A stretch of 45,707 bases of DNA from an uncultured beta proteobacterium (GCA_903906695.1 CAIVLG010000248.1:1-45707); one strand, 5' to 3'. Shown: positions 9,372 to 18,986, numbered from the stretch's first letter. Notes: generated from the sequence alone by a model not told the origin. A program made the numbers and translations.

Positions 9372-10114
9372 GCTGAAACCTGCAGCACCGACGCTGCTTT
9401 CGCTGCGCCGCTGCCTTCGGAGACCTCGCGCCAGCGCCGCAGCAAGCCGATCAGCACATTGAGCAGCAGCACCACTGCCAGCAAGATCAAGCCCAGGCCG
9501 AGCGCCAGCGGCAAATCGCCCTTGCTAGTCTCCAGGGCAATCGCTGTTGTCATGACACGCGTGAAACCATCGATGTTGCCGCCAACGATCATGACGGCAC
9601 CAACCTCCGAGATGGCGCGGCCGAAGGACGCGATGATCACGGTCAGCAGCGCGTAACGCTCGTCCCAGGCCAGCAACAGGCTGCGCAGCATGGAGCGGGC
9701 ACCAAGCGATCGCAATTGCTCGCCGTGCGCGTTTTCAACGTCTTCCACCGCCTGGCGCGTCAAGGCCGTCACGACCGGCAACACCAACAGCGCCTGCGCC
9801 AGCACCATCGCCTTGAAACTGAACAGCCAGCCCAGATAACCCAGCGGCCCGGACCGCGACAACAACAGGTAAACCACCAGGCCCACCACCACCGAGGGCA
9901 CCGCCAGAAAGGTGTTGAGCAAGGTCAGCAAGGCATTGCGCCCGGCAAACCGCCCCACACCCAGCCACGCGCCCAGGAACAGGCCCAGCACGCAGGCGAT
10001 CACACAGGCGGTGGCGCTGACAGACAAGGAGCGACCCACGATGCTGAGCAAGCCGGGGTCAAGCGAGATAACAAGTTGCAGCGCTGTGGACGCGCTTTCG
10101 GTGAAGGAGGTCAT
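9368..10114 (-). CDS. tupB: Tungstate ABC transporter, permease TupB
   Basis: This 248-residue polytopic inner-membrane permease belongs to the tungstate/molybdate group of the binding-protein-dependent transporters. It has about six hydrophobic segments and a cytoplasmic coupling loop around EQLRSLGARS, followed by GRAISEVGAVMIVGGNIDG, a stretch well kept in TupB. The ATG at 10114 (MTSFTES) was chosen; an in-frame upstream start at 10174 would add 20 polar residues and run into the regulatory region. It is the first gene of the tup operon and diverges from a ModE-like regulator 111 bases away. Confidence is high for the family and moderate for the exact start. Confidence 0.87.
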   Translation of the reverse strand: MTSFTESASTALQLVISLDPGLLSIVGRSLSVSATACVIACVLGLFLGAWLGVGRFAGRNALLTLLNTFLAVPSVVVGLVVYLLLSRSGPLGYLGWLFSFKAMVLAQALLVLPVVTALTRQAVEDVENAHGEQLRSLGARSMLRSLLLAWDERYALLTVIIASFGRAISEVGAVMIVGGNIDGFTRVMTTAIALETSKGDLPLALGLGLILLAVVLLLNVLIGLLRRWREVSEGSGAAKAASVLQVSA

Positions 10115-10184
10115 TTCGAATACTTTGCGGGACAGACCGCAGCGACACGAGAGTGGCGCCAGCTCTGTCCTCAACTGATTAGAC

Positions 10185-10216
10185 TATCGTAGCCACCAAT
10201 TGAATTACTAACGATA
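10185..10216. promoter_or_regulatory. Inverted repeat, putative ModE-type operator between tupB and its regulator
   Basis: TATCGT at 10185-10190 and ACGATA at 10211-10216 form a perfect inverted repeat with a 20-base AT-rich spacer. The match extends inward as TATCGT-AG and CTA-ACGATA. It sits midway between the divergent tupB and regulator genes. ModE sites in other bacteria are AT-rich inverted repeats with ATCG and CGAT-type ends, so this is a reasonable operator for the adjacent ModE-HTH protein. This is inferred only from position and symmetry. Confidence 0.45.
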
Positions 10217-10225
10217 TGAAACGCC

Positions 10226-11341
10226 GTGCATAGGCTCCAATTCCACTACACCCTCTCTCGCGACAGCAGCCCGGCGCTGGTGCGCAACCCTTTGATTGAT
10301 TTGCTGCAGGCGGTCTCAGGCCAGGGCTCGATCTCGGCCGGAGCGCGTGCGCTCGGTCTGTCCTATCGCCACGTCTGGGGTGAACTCAAACGCTGGGAGA
10401 ACGAACTTGGCAATGAACTGGTGGTCTGGGAAAAAGGGCAATCAGCCCGGCTCACTGAGTTTGGCGCCAAGCTGATGTGGGCCGAACGCCAGGCCCAGGC
10501 CCGGCTGGCACCGCAGATTGAAGCACTGCGCGCCGAGTTGGAGCGCACCTACGCCCAGGCCTTTGACGACTCGGTTCATGTGGTCACGCTCTACGCCAGC
10601 CACGACGAGGCGCTCAGCACCCTGCGCGAGTACGCTCTGCAGCAGGCCTACACGCAGACACAGGGCCAGCTGCATCTGGACATTCGCTTCACTGGAAGCG
10701 TGGATGCGATCCGGGCGTTGAACGAAGGCCGCTGCGTGATGGCGGGTTTTCACACCTTGCTCGATAGCGGCACCAGGACACTGACAGCACGCGCCTACAA
10801 GCCGCTGCTGCAGCCAGGTCTGCACAAGATCATCGGGTTTGCACAACGGACTCAGGGCTTGATGGTGGCCAGGGGAAATCCTATGGGCCTGCACTCGCTG
10901 CAGGACGTCGCAGCAAAACAGGCGCGCTTTGCGAATCGGGCGCTGGGCACAGGCACGCGCGTGGCGCTCGACGAGTTGCTGACCCGCGCTGCTGTGCCAG
11001 CAGCAGCTATCACAGGTTATGAGCACACCGAGCCTTCGCACGCGGCCGTAGCCAACGCGGTGGCGGCGAGTCAGTTTGATGCCGGCCTGGGCATTGCCGC
11101 AGCCGCGCAACGCGCAGGGCTTGACTTTGTGCCACTGACCGAAGAGCGTTACCACCTGGTCTGTCTGAAGTCGGCATTGACGCAACCCGGAACGCTGGCC
11201 CTGCTGCAACTCTTGCGGATGCCCGAGTGGCAGGCAGTCATGGAAGATATTCCTGGCTACAGCGCCTTGCAGTGTGGTGAAGTGTTGTCCATGCGCCGGG
11301 TTTTGCCCTGGTGGGACTATCGCCAACAAAAAAGGCCGTGA
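10226..11341 (+). CDS. ModE-type HTH regulator with periplasmic-binding-like sensor domain
   Basis: This 371-residue protein has an N-terminal LysR/ModE-type winged HTH (residues about 20-85: LLQAVSGQGSISAGARALGLSYRHVW, then RLTEFGAKL). A substrate-binding-protein-like domain follows (residues about 115-345; VTLYASHDEAL, MAGFHTLLD, ANRALGTGTRVALDELL, GLGIAAAAQRAGLDFVPLTEERYHLV). Proteins with this layout are one-component regulators found beside molybdate/tungstate transporters; the C-terminal domain presumably senses the oxyanion or a related small ligand. It uses a GTG start at 10226. The nearby ATG at 10215 is out of frame and stops after five codons. Divergence from tupB across a palindromic operator fits repression or control of the tup operon. 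Confidence 0.8.
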   Translation: MHRLQFHYTLSRDSSPALVRNPLIDLLQAVSGQGSISAGARALGLSYRHVWGELKRWENELGNELVVWEKGQSARLTEFGAKLMWAERQAQARLAPQIEALRAELERTYAQAFDDSVHVVTLYASHDEALSTLREYALQQAYTQTQGQLHLDIRFTGSVDAIRALNEGRCVMAGFHTLLDSGTRTLTARAYKPLLQPGLHKIIGFAQRTQGLMVARGNPMGLHSLQDVAAKQARFANRALGTGTRVALDELLTRAAVPAAAITGYEHTEPSHAAVANAVAASQFDAGLGIAAAAQRAGLDFVPLTEERYHLVCLKSALTQPGTLALLQLLRMPEWQAVMEDIPGYSALQCGEVLSMRRVLPWWDYRQQKRP

Positions 11342-11528
11342 AACCGGTGCCAAACTTAAGATTTAAGCTGGCAATGCCCCATTGACAACAAGCATCATCC
11401 AACTTCTGGTTTACCCGCATAGGAGTAATCGGGGCAGCCTGTATGCTATGCGGCAATTAGGGCAGGGATCAGACAACCGGTAGGCAATCCACAAGGAGTT
11501 TGCGCGTACCCGAAATGGAGACAAGTTC

Positions 11529-13613
11529 ATGGTTCCGCCACGCGAAAATTGGAGCTTCAATGTCGGAGCGTCGCCGGCCAGCTATCCTGGAATGGGGATC
11601 GATGAAGGACCGGATTCACCCAAACCCTTCATCATTGAATCGCATGCACGCTGCGAGTATCAGGGCCTGAAGCCCTATGAGTCATGCGACTACTCGACTT
11701 TGGTGCCGGCCGATTTTCAGATTGCGCTTGAACGCAACGCACGCCTGATCGCGCAGGCCACCTCAGTGTTAACCATGCTCGGCAGATCCGTCGCCGATTT
11801 CGGCAGCATGATTGTCTTGACTGACGGTACTGGAACCATTCTGCGTACCCAATGTCAAAGCACCTTCATTGAGCAGGCCGATAAGGTTGCGCTGCGCCCG
11901 GGTGTCAGTTGGTCTGAATCATCCAAGGGCACCAATGCCGTGGGTACCGCCCTGATTCTGGAGTCGGACATCTTCGTGCAGGGTGAAGAACATTTCTTTC
12001 AGTCGAATCATTTCCTCAGCTGTGCGGCCTCACCCATTCTGGATCATTCAAGCAATGTCATTGGCGTGTTGGACGCCTCGGGTGACAAGCGCTCTTTTCA
12101 CGCGCACACTGCGGGTCTGGTGGCGATGTGTGCTCGAACCATTGAGAACAACTGGTTCCGGGACAAATTTCGTCAAACGCCACAGTTGCACTTCCATGCC
12201 GTCGCCGAACTGATCGGCACGTCTGAAGAGGGCATCATTGCTTTTGGCGAGGACGGGCAAATCCTGGGCGCCAACCGGGAGGCATTGAGAATCCTGGACA
12301 TCAGCGCATCCACTTTGCGCGTCAAGGGTCTGCGCCTGCTCTTTGGCTTGGGCTTCGCAGAGCTCATGGACAAGTTGCGCTACACCACGATGACCCCAAT
12401 GCAGTTGCACCTGAGTAACGGGAAAACTATTTTTATTCGTGTCAGCTGGAACGAGGCTTCCGGAATCTCGAAGTCAGTCAATGCCTCCTTCGCCCAGATG
12501 CATCCGGCACGCCCTGTGGCAGCACCCTCACTACTTCTTGCGAAAGGCGCACCGGCAGCAAGAAAATCCAGCTACCAGCTTGATGAACTCGACGCCGGCG
12601 ACGCGCAGGTGCGGGCGGTAGCGCAGAAAGTTCGCCAGGTCATCGACAGGGATATTTCAATTCTGATTGTCGGTGAGACCGGCACCGGCAAAGAACTTTT
12701 GGCCAATGCCATACATCAATTCAGCAGACGCCGGAATCAGCCTTTTGTTGCGATCAACTGCGCCTCGATTCCGGAACAGTTGATCGAGTCCGAATTGTTT
12801 GGCTATGAAGAGGGTGCCTTCACTGGCGCCAAGCGCAAGGGAGATCAGGGAAAGCTGTCGCAGGCCAATGGTGGAACACTTTTTCTTGATGAAATTGGCG
12901 ACATGCCCTTGCCATTGCAAGCGCGCTTGCTGCGGGTCTTGCAGGAGCGCAAAGTCGTTGCCTTGGGCGGGCACCGTTCGACCGACATCGACATCAACCT
13001 GATTTGCGCGACGCACCGAAACCTGCGCGAACTGATGGATCAAAGGAGCTTCCGCGACGATCTTTATTACCGCATCAACGGTATTTCGGTCAAGCTGCCG
13101 CCCTTGCGTGAGCGAACTGACCTGCCAGGACTGTGCCAAAGGATCTTGCGCGAGTTGTCGCCGAATCACGCGCTGAGTATTCAGTCCTCATTGATGGACT
13201 CCTTTTTGCGCTATGCCTGGCCGGGCAACCTGCGCCAACTCAACAATGTTCTGAAGACGGCCGCCGTCATCGCCATGAGCGACCGTGAAATCACCACAGC
13301 GCATCTCGCTGACGATTTCAAGGAAGAACTTGCAGCGCTCAGTCCTCCGACTTTGGCGAGGACTGGCGCGGTTGATGGTCCCAAGCGGTCGGCACTGCCG
13401 ACTCGGCCGCTTGCCGCCGGGGAGTTCATCAACACTTGGGATCTGGCCAATTTGACAGCATCGAAGGCAACGCCGACAAACAGCCTGGAACAGCTTGAAA
13501 TCACGACCATCATGCGCGTACTCGCCGCCTGTGCTGGCAATGTATCCTTGGCCTCGAAGCAACTCAATATCAGTCGCAACACGATTTACCGCAAGCTCAA
13601 CCGGCAAACGTGA
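11529..13613 (+). CDS. AcoR-like sigma-54-dependent activator (GAF-PAS-AAA+-Fis)
   Basis: This 694-residue bacterial enhancer-binding protein has a GAF sensor at about 90-215 (VSWSESSKGTNAVGTAL is typical of AcoR/DhaR) and a PAS-like region at about 225-310. The AAA+ domain spans about 350-580, with Walker A GETGTGKE (382-389), the sigma-54-contact loop GAFTGA (429-434) and Walker B TLFLDEIGD (450-458). A Fis-type HTH sits at the C-terminus (GNVSLASKQLNISRNTIYRKL). Members of this group activate alcohol, acetoin or glycerol catabolic genes. Three good -24/-12 promoters lie in the next 13 kb, before the DUF1097 gene, the quinoprotein dehydrogenase and pedF, so this is the likely activator of the island. 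It ends 4 bases from the convergent TonB receptor gene. The inducer is unknown. Confidence 0.9.
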   Translation: MVPPRENWSFNVGASPASYPGMGIDEGPDSPKPFIIESHARCEYQGLKPYESCDYSTLVPADFQIALERNARLIAQATSVLTMLGRSVADFGSMIVLTDGTGTILRTQCQSTFIEQADKVALRPGVSWSESSKGTNAVGTALILESDIFVQGEEHFFQSNHFLSCAASPILDHSSNVIGVLDASGDKRSFHAHTAGLVAMCARTIENNWFRDKFRQTPQLHFHAVAELIGTSEEGIIAFGEDGQILGANREALRILDISASTLRVKGLRLLFGLGFAELMDKLRYTTMTPMQLHLSNGKTIFIRVSWNEASGISKSVNASFAQMHPARPVAAPSLLLAKGAPAARKSSYQLDELDAGDAQVRAVAQKVRQVIDRDISILIVGETGTGKELLANAIHQFSRRRNQPFVAINCASIPEQLIESELFGYEEGAFTGAKRKGDQGKLSQANGGTLFLDEIGDMPLPLQARLLRVLQERKVVALGGHRSTDIDINLICATHRNLRELMDQRSFRDDLYYRINGISVKLPPLRERTDLPGLCQRILRELSPNHALSIQSSLMDSFLRYAWPGNLRQLNNVLKTAAVIAMSDREITTAHLADDFKEELAALSPPTLARTGAVDGPKRSALPTRPLAAGEFINTWDLANLTASKATPTNSLEQLEITTIMRVLAACAGNVSLASKQLNISRNTIYRKLNRQT

Positions 13614-13617
13614 TTCT

Positions 13618-16131
13618 TTACCGCGTCGGTTTGTCCAGCGCATAGCGCACGCTGATCCAGATGGATCGCGGCGCGCCAGGGGCGTAGAAAGTTGATTGGA
13701 CAAGCGGATAGCCCGCAGCGCTTGATCCACCCAATGATCTTGCGACAAAATTCCCGTTGGCATCGAAACCGGTCGGGCCAAGCTGAGCAGCCGTGTTGTA
13801 GCTCGTATCGAAGATATTATTGACTTGCGCCGTCAGTTGCCACTGCGGTGTTACCCTGTAGCTGGCAGCCAGATTGAAAACCACATAGCCAGCGCTTTGG
13901 CCTGGCCCCAGGTAATTCGTCGCATCCGCCTGGTGCGCATTGTTCTCGTTGCCGCGTGCAAACGCACTGCTAAGCGCCAGCATGCTGACACTCAGCATGA
14001 AGGTCGGTGAAACTGCGTAATCAGCAAACAGTTTGAGCGATTGACGTGGGATCAGCGGTATCTTGTCGCCGGGTCGAATGCTGATGGTGCCCTCCAGCCC
14101 AGGGGTGCCGGCCATTGCCGCCTCGTTGCTGCTGTTGCCTGTGCCGTTGACCGTTTCGGCGCTCTGGTAGGTCGCATCCAGCCAAGTGTATTGGGCGCCC
14201 AAATTCAAGTTGCCAAGCTTCGCACCAAGGCCGAGTTCGAGCCCCTGACGCCGGGTTTTGCCATAGTTCCTGAAGTAACCAAACCCGGCCTGGTTGTCGG
14301 CCACAAAAAGGATGTCGTCATGATTTTCAGCGCTGAAGATACCCGCATTCCATTGCATATTGCCGCTCGCGGTACCGCGCAGACCAGCCTCCAGCGTCTG
14401 TGTGACCACCTGTCTGAGCGGCGGATCACCGGCCATGGCATTGGGCAGCTTGCACGGCTGGTCCGGATTGGCACAACCCAGTTCGATGGCAGTCGGCGCG
14501 CGGCTGCTCTGGCTGTAGCCAGCATAGGCGTTGAGTGCCCGGTTCGGGCTGAAGGTGAGACCGATAGCTGGATTGAAGCGTGCAAAGCGATGATCGCCAC
14601 TGAGCGAGGCGCCGTCGCCGTCGCCATGAATCTGGTCGCGGTTCTCAATGCCGGTGCGGTTGTAGCGGCCCGACAGGGTCAGGTGCAGGTTATTCTGAAC
14701 CGACAGTGTGTCGCTGACATAGACACTCCAGGTCTGGATGCGGCCCGCCAGATCAACCCGCGTGTCGTAGGGTTCACCGTCCACTGTGCCACCGCTAACG
14801 CCATCACCATAGGCATTGACAGCGGTGATGCTGCGATCCGGATTCACATAGCCAAGCTGCGACGACTGCCGAAAACTGACACGGCTGGCGTCAACCGCCG
14901 CGCCCGCCACAAAGCGGTTGCGCTTACCACCGAGTTCACCCAGCGCCGCAATCTGCCCTGACAGACCGTAGTTCTGCTGCGCGGTCTGCGTGCGGTTGAT
15001 CAAACCATTGCACTTTTCAGCGGGCTCATCATTTTGCAGCGCCTGCGCAATGCAACGCCACAAGGGAAATGGCGTGTTCGATGCTGTAGCCCCTTTGACC
15101 GGATAGCCGCTGTAGCCTGCCAAAGCCAGCGCTGCTTGATCGGCGGCGCTGGGCTGATAGACCGACTGGTCGAGCGAGCCCTCATTGATGTCGCCGTTGT
15201 AAGTCGAGGTGTTGATATCGCGGTAATACGCATTGCCGGAGAAAAGCAAGTCGTCGTTGAAGGCGTGGTTCGCGGCCAGACTGAGCAGCGTCGAGCGGTT
15301 CTGCGTCACATCTGGCCTGGTGTAGACACTGGTGCGGTCACGCGCCAGCAATCCCTGCTCCTGCAAACCGTTACCGCTCAATTGATTGTCGGCATGTGAA
15401 AGCGTCAGTTTGAGATCGGTTTCACCGCTTCGCCAGCCCAACTTGCCGAAGAACTGACGCACGTCCGAAGGCGAATCCTTGCGCCACCCCTCCTCCCGGA
15501 ACAGGTTGGCGTTGAAATACCAGTTCAGCCCCTGCTCGTTGGAGCTGCCATGCTCAAACTCGGCGCTGCGCCGGGCATGACTGCCCGCAGTTCCCCGTAG
15601 CGAGGTACCCGGGTCACTGCTGCCATTCTTGGTCTGGACCGACAAGGCGCCACCCAGGGTGTTGAGGCCAAACAGCGGATTGGAGCCTGGCATCAAGGTG
15701 AGGCAGGAGATCGCCGAACGCGGAATCAGGTCCCAACTCACGACATCGCCAAACGGCTGATTCATGCGTACGCCATCCATGTAGACCGACAAGCCCTGCG
15801 GTGTCCCCAGCAGCGGCGAGGCAGTGTAGCCGCGGTAGTTCACATCCATCTGAAAGGGGTTGCCCTGCATCTCGTTGACGTGGACGCTGCCAAGCCTTCG
15901 GTTCATGAAGTCGCCGAGCTCGAGCGCACCGCTGCGTTCGATGTCGCGGCTACTGGCACTTTGCACAGGCGCCGCAATCTCGTTGCGCGACTGACCCATG
16001 CCGGGCAACGGCATGCTGGCGATAACTTCAACACTTGGCAAGGTCTGCGTCTGCTGTGCGCCTGCATTGAAACTACCTGCCGCGGCGAACGCGAGCATCA
16101 AAGTGGCATTGTTGAGTAAATCCGTTCTCAT
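13618..16131 (-). CDS. TonB-dependent outer-membrane receptor, candidate metallophore receptor
   Basis: The protein is 837 residues from the ATG at 16131, which has a clear AAGGAAC ribosome site; longer in-frame starts up to 16302 lack support. A signal peptide is followed by a plug domain ([71 protein letters not shown]). A 22-strand-type barrel follows ([47 protein letters not shown]). The last residues are polar rather than the usual terminal aromatic. It diverges from a sigma-54-preceded membrane gene and lies inside the quinoprotein island. A role in taking up a metal chelate such as a lanthanophore is an inference from context; iron-siderophore uptake is an alternative. Confidence 0.85.
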   Translation of the reverse strand: MRTDLLNNATLMLAFAAAGSFNAGAQQTQTLPSVEVIASMPLPGMGQSRNEIAAPVQSASSRDIERSGALELGDFMNRRLGSVHVNEMQGNPFQMDVNYRGYTASPLLGTPQGLSVYMDGVRMNQPFGDVVSWDLIPRSAISCLTLMPGSNPLFGLNTLGGALSVQTKNGSSDPGTSLRGTAGSHARRSAEFEHGSSNEQGLNWYFNANLFREEGWRKDSPSDVRQFFGKLGWRSGETDLKLTLSHADNQLSGNGLQEQGLLARDRTSVYTRPDVTQNRSTLLSLAANHAFNDDLLFSGNAYYRDINTSTYNGDINEGSLDQSVYQPSAADQAALALAGYSGYPVKGATASNTPFPLWRCIAQALQNDEPAEKCNGLINRTQTAQQNYGLSGQIAALGELGGKRNRFVAGAAVDASRVSFRQSSQLGYVNPDRSITAVNAYGDGVSGGTVDGEPYDTRVDLAGRIQTWSVYVSDTLSVQNNLHLTLSGRYNRTGIENRDQIHGDGDGASLSGDHRFARFNPAIGLTFSPNRALNAYAGYSQSSRAPTAIELGCANPDQPCKLPNAMAGDPPLRQVVTQTLEAGLRGTASGNMQWNAGIFSAENHDDILFVADNQAGFGYFRNYGKTRRQGLELGLGAKLGNLNLGAQYTWLDATYQSAETVNGTGNSSNEAAMAGTPGLEGTISIRPGDKIPLIPRQSLKLFADYAVSPTFMLSVSMLALSSAFARGNENNAHQADATNYLGPGQSAGYVVFNLAASYRVTPQWQLTAQVNNIFDTSYNTAAQLGPTGFDANGNFVARSLGGSSAAGYPLVQSTFYAPGAPRSIWISVRYALDKPTR

Positions 16132-16197
16132 CGTTCCTTTTTGATAAGCGCTGCGGCAATGTGCAGACGCAAGCTGTGTCATCTGCCTGAACCGATG

Positions 16198-16209
16198 TGT
16201 GACAGTTGT
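16198..16209 (+). promoter_or_regulatory. TGTGACAGTTGT element, possible activator site
   Basis: The 12-mer TGTGACAGTTGT lies about 45 bases upstream of the sigma-54 promoter at 16253. The same 12-mer recurs at 35375-35386, upstream of the sigma-54-like site before the aldehyde dehydrogenase. Its core ACA-GT-TGT has dyad character. It could be an enhancer site for the AcoR-like activator, but two copies are too few to be sure. Confidence 0.25.
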
Positions 16210-16252
16210 GAAAAGAGATGCACGAAACGTGCCGATGCTGGTCCGACTTGAG

Positions 16253-16267
16253 TGGCATGCAACTTGC
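16253..16267 (+). promoter_or_regulatory. Sigma-54 (-24/-12) promoter for the DUF1097 gene
   Basis: TGGCATG, four bases, then TTGC matches the -24/-12 consensus with the required spacing (GG to GC 10 bases apart). It points toward the DUF1097 gene, leaving a leader of about 175 bases. It lies in the 320-base intergenic stretch 16132-16451, which otherwise holds only the TGTGACAGTTGT element and the promoter region of the divergent TonB receptor gene; no further gene was seen there. Confidence 0.6.
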
Positions 16268-16451
16268 GCTTGCAATGCCCGGAGCGGTACTGGCTGAAGC
16301 AAGTGTTCAAGAATTTGTCACTGATGTTCCCTTTTAGAAGAATCAGGTGTCAAGTTATGAGGGTTTACCCGGTCTGATGCATGCGGATCAGCAGCCAGCG
16401 TCGTTCCTGAAAGTGAATTGATCCTTAACTCAACAATGGATGGAGACTACG

Positions 16452-16973
16452 ATGAAAAATTTGAACGCACTGGCCATCAGCATCTCGGTATTGGGTGCTA
16501 TTGCGACCTTTCTCGCGCTCGGGCCACTCAGCGGCGTATATCTGATTTGGGCGGCCTTCGTCGCCTGGGGCGCATTTTTTGCGCTCGGTGCCGACATGGC
16601 AGCGCTGCAAAAAGTGATTGTCTGTGGCATCTTTGGCGCGCTGGTGGCCTGGCTGGTGGCGGTCGTCATTCTGGCGGTTCCGATGGCCGGCGCGCTGGGC
16701 TTGCCGCTTTGGGCTGCTATTGTTGTCGGCGTCGGTGTGGTGGCGGTGGTGCTGGCAGCCAATGTGCCAGCCCTGTCAACCATTCCAGCGACGGTCTTCG
16801 GTTTTGCCGCCAGCTTTGCCTTTTTGCTGCAAACCCCTGACGTGCTCAAACTTGACGTTCTGCTGTCAGCCAGCCTGAAGAACTCCCTCGTGGTGATTTC
16901 GCTGTCCCTGATTGCCGGCACCGTGTTTGGCCTGATCTCGGCACGCTGGGGCGCTGCAATGACCAAGGAGTGA
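16452..16973 (+). CDS. DUF1097-family inner-membrane protein
   Basis: This 173-residue, very hydrophobic protein has about five membrane segments and Gly/Ala-rich helices (LSGVYLIWAAFVAWGAFFALG, then repeated VAWLVAVVILAVP and VVAVVLAANVPAL), in keeping with the DUF1097 family, whose E. coli member is YcdZ. No biochemical role is known for the family. The ATG at 16452 has GGAG at a proper distance; an in-frame ATG at 16440 would add METT. It is transcribed from a near-consensus sigma-54 promoter and sits between a TonB receptor and a two-component system in the quinoprotein island, so it is probably co-regulated with alcohol oxidation. A transport or channel role is conceivable but unproven. 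Confidence 0.75.
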   Translation: MKNLNALAISISVLGAIATFLALGPLSGVYLIWAAFVAWGAFFALGADMAALQKVIVCGIFGALVAWLVAVVILAVPMAGALGLPLWAAIVVGVGVVAVVLAANVPALSTIPATVFGFAASFAFLLQTPDVLKLDVLLSASLKNSLVVISLSLIAGTVFGLISARWGAAMTKE

Positions 16974-16989
16974 TTGGGCGAAAGCGGCA

Positions 16990-17634
16990 CTACGCTGCGA
17001 GGTGAATCAGCCCGTGGCGTAGCGCCAGCAGGGTGATCTCGGCCTGGTTGCTCAGGCCGAGCTTTTGTTTGATGTTGTAGAGGTGGGTTCCGACCGTCGA
17101 GCCTGACAACTTCAGGGTGTCCGAGATTTGCACCACCGACTGCCCGCGCGCAAGTTGTACAAACACCTCAAACTCACGCGCCGAGAGCTTTTCTACCGGA
17201 CTCTTGTCACCGCTGATCGCCTGCAGGGCAATGCGCTGCGCAATTTGCGCATCAACATAGCGCTGACCTTTGGCAAGTGCACGAATCGCATCAAGCAGGA
17301 CTTCGGGCGCGCTGCGTTTTGACAGGTAGCCCATCGCACCAGCCTGCAGTGCGCGCATCGGGTGGCTGATGTCCTCGTGCGCCGACAAGGCCAGAATTCG
17401 CACCTGGCTGTCTTTGGCAGTCAAGCGCTTGATCGCTTCGATACCGCCCATTCCAGGCATGGCAATGTCCATCACGACCACATCAACCGCGAGCACCTCG
17501 ATGGCCTGGCAAACCGCTTCGCCGCTGTCAGCTTCGGCCACCACTTCAATATCATCACTGGCCTCCAGCAGGAGCTTGAAGCCCATGCGCACCACCGCAT
17601 GGTCATCGACCAGCATGACTTTCAATTTGGGCAT
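16990..17634 (-). CDS. NarL/FixJ-family response regulator
   Basis: This 214-residue protein has an N-terminal receiver domain with acidic pocket DD (residues 10-11), phospho-acceptor Asp56 (VVVMDIAMPG), Ser84 and Lys106 (GYLSKRS). A LuxR-type HTH follows at about 148-205 (KLSAREFEVFVQLARGQSV, ISDTLKLSGSTVGTHLYNIK). It is coded just after, and overlaps by 13 bases, the sensor kinase gene, so the pair forms a two-component system. Similar pairs (ExaDE/AgmR, PedS2R2) control quinoprotein alcohol dehydrogenases in pseudomonads, and this pair lies between the island's sigma-54 activator and the dehydrogenase. The targets are inferred, not shown. Confidence 0.88.
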   Translation of the reverse strand: MPKLKVMLVDDHAVVRMGFKLLLEASDDIEVVAEADSGEAVCQAIEVLAVDVVVMDIAMPGMGGIEAIKRLTAKDSQVRILALSAHEDISHPMRALQAGAMGYLSKRSAPEVLLDAIRALAKGQRYVDAQIAQRIALQAISGDKSPVEKLSAREFEVFVQLARGQSVVQISDTLKLSGSTVGTHLYNIKQKLGLSNQAEITLLALRHGLIHLAA

Positions 17635-18986
17635 TCTTTTGCTTCTTGCGTGAGGGGCAGCTTGACTTGAATCCCGACACCGCTTGGCTCCAGCTGTGTC
17701 AGCTTGAAACTGCCGCCCAGTGCCTGCGCTCTCTCGCGCATACCTGACAGACCGTAATGACCGGCGCTTTGAAAGTGCGTTACCCGGCCCATGCCATCGT
17801 CGACAATTTCCAGTTGCAATGACTGCGCCGAGACAGACAGCCGAACCTCGAGCTTATTGGCATGGGCGTGCCGCACTGCATTGGTGACGGCCTCCTGAAC
17901 TATCCGAAACACCGCAGTGGCCAGTTCGTCATCCAGGGCGTCGAGCCCTTCGGGCAGGCTGGCGTTCACAGCAAGATCGGGGTGCTGCAGCCGACACTCG
18001 CCGAGCAGATCACGCAGCGCGTCATGCAAGCCAAAATGATCCAGTGCGAGCGGCCGCAGTTTCGAGATCAGCCTGTGCATTCCGTCATAAATCTGATCAG
18101 CGCACTGCATCACCAGACGCGCCGACTGTTCGATCGACGGATCCTTGCCGGCGGCGCGCCGGGCAATCACCAAACTCACGCTTTTGATGGCCGTCACCTG
18201 CTGTCCGAGCTCATCATGCAACTCGCGTGAAATGGCGCCCCGTTCCGCTTCAATGCGTTTCTGAATAGTCTGCGTAAGCTCCCGGTTCTCGGCCAGCGCC
18301 TGCGCCGCCTCCCTGGCCTGTCGCTTGGCTTCAATGCTGTCCTGAACCGATTGCGCCATGTGGTTGAAAGCGGCGCCAATCTGGCGTCCTTCGCGTCCGG
18401 ACAAATCGCTCAGGCGTGTGCTGTAGTCGCCGCCTGCCATGTCACGCAAACCCTGGACCACCTTGTGCAAAGGCTTCAAGGCGCGACCCATCAAGGCATA
18501 CACCACGACGTTACCCAGAACAAAACCCGCCAGAACCATCCAGAGCATAGGGCGCAGGTCGTCCCAGCCGTCGAGCACTGCGCGCGAGGCATCGGCCTGC
18601 AATAACAGGCGCCCTGTTGGCAGACTGATTTCCTTGGGTGCCAGCGGCGGTGCCACGATGTTCGTGTACCACCCCGGCGCCTCGCGGCCTACCTTGTAAA
18701 CAGACGGTGGGGAACTGAAGATCAGCTTGTTCTGATCGTCCCGCAATTCGACTTCGTTGGCACGAATGCGGCCGACCTGCTTCAGGAACTCGGCCATGCC
18801 CGCCAGTCCGCTGGTGCCATACACCCACTGCATGCGCGAGAGCAACTGGGTCGCCACGACATTGGCACCCAGCACCTCGTCATGCACGCTGCGCCGCGTG
18901 TTGTCAATCTGCAAACCAATGAGCACGGACGCGAACACAGCCATCAAAGCCGTGATGATCAAGTTCACCTGCAGTCGAAGGCTCAT
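17622..18986 (-). CDS. Membrane sensor histidine kinase (HAMP, HisKA_3)
   Basis: This is a 454-residue kinase with a membrane helix at residues about 5-27, a periplasmic loop to about 143 and a second helix at about 145-167. A HAMP segment follows (RALKPLHKVVQGLRDMAGGDY), then a coiled linker. The HisKA_3 dimerisation helix carries His257 (SRELHDELGQQ) and the ATPase domain has EAVTNAVRHAHA and GHYGLSGMRERAQALGG. This layout is that of NarX/UhpB-like kinases that partner LuxR-type regulators, here the overlapping downstream gene. The ATG at 18986 was chosen; a GTG at 19028 would add 14 residues, and neither has a strong ribosome site. The ligand seen by the loop is unknown; an alcohol or a metal are possibilities given the neighbours. 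Confidence 0.87.
   Translation of the reverse strand: MSLRLQVNLIITALMAVFASVLIGLQIDNTRRSVHDEVLGANVVATQLLSRMQWVYGTSGLAGMAEFLKQVGRIRANEVELRDDQNKLIFSSPPSVYKVGREAPGWYTNIVAPPLAPKEISLPTGRLLLQADASRAVLDGWDDLRPMLWMVLAGFVLGNVVVYALMGRALKPLHKVVQGLRDMAGGDYSTRLSDLSGREGRQIGAAFNHMAQSVQDSIEAKRQAREAAQALAENRELTQTIQKRIEAERGAISRELHDELGQQVTAIKSVSLVIARRAAGKDPSIEQSARLVMQCADQIYDGMHRLISKLRPLALDHFGLHDALRDLLGECRLQHPDLAVNASLPEGLDALDDELATAVFRIVQEAVTNAVRHAHANKLEVRLSVSAQSLQLEIVDDGMGRVTHFQSAGHYGLSGMRERAQALGGSFKLTQLEPSGVGIQVKLPLTQEAKECPN

Noticed and set aside
16219-16234. Possible minus-strand sigma-54 site (CGGCACG-N4-GTGCA) for the TonB receptor gene
   Set aside because: Two mismatches in key bases; not better than chance.
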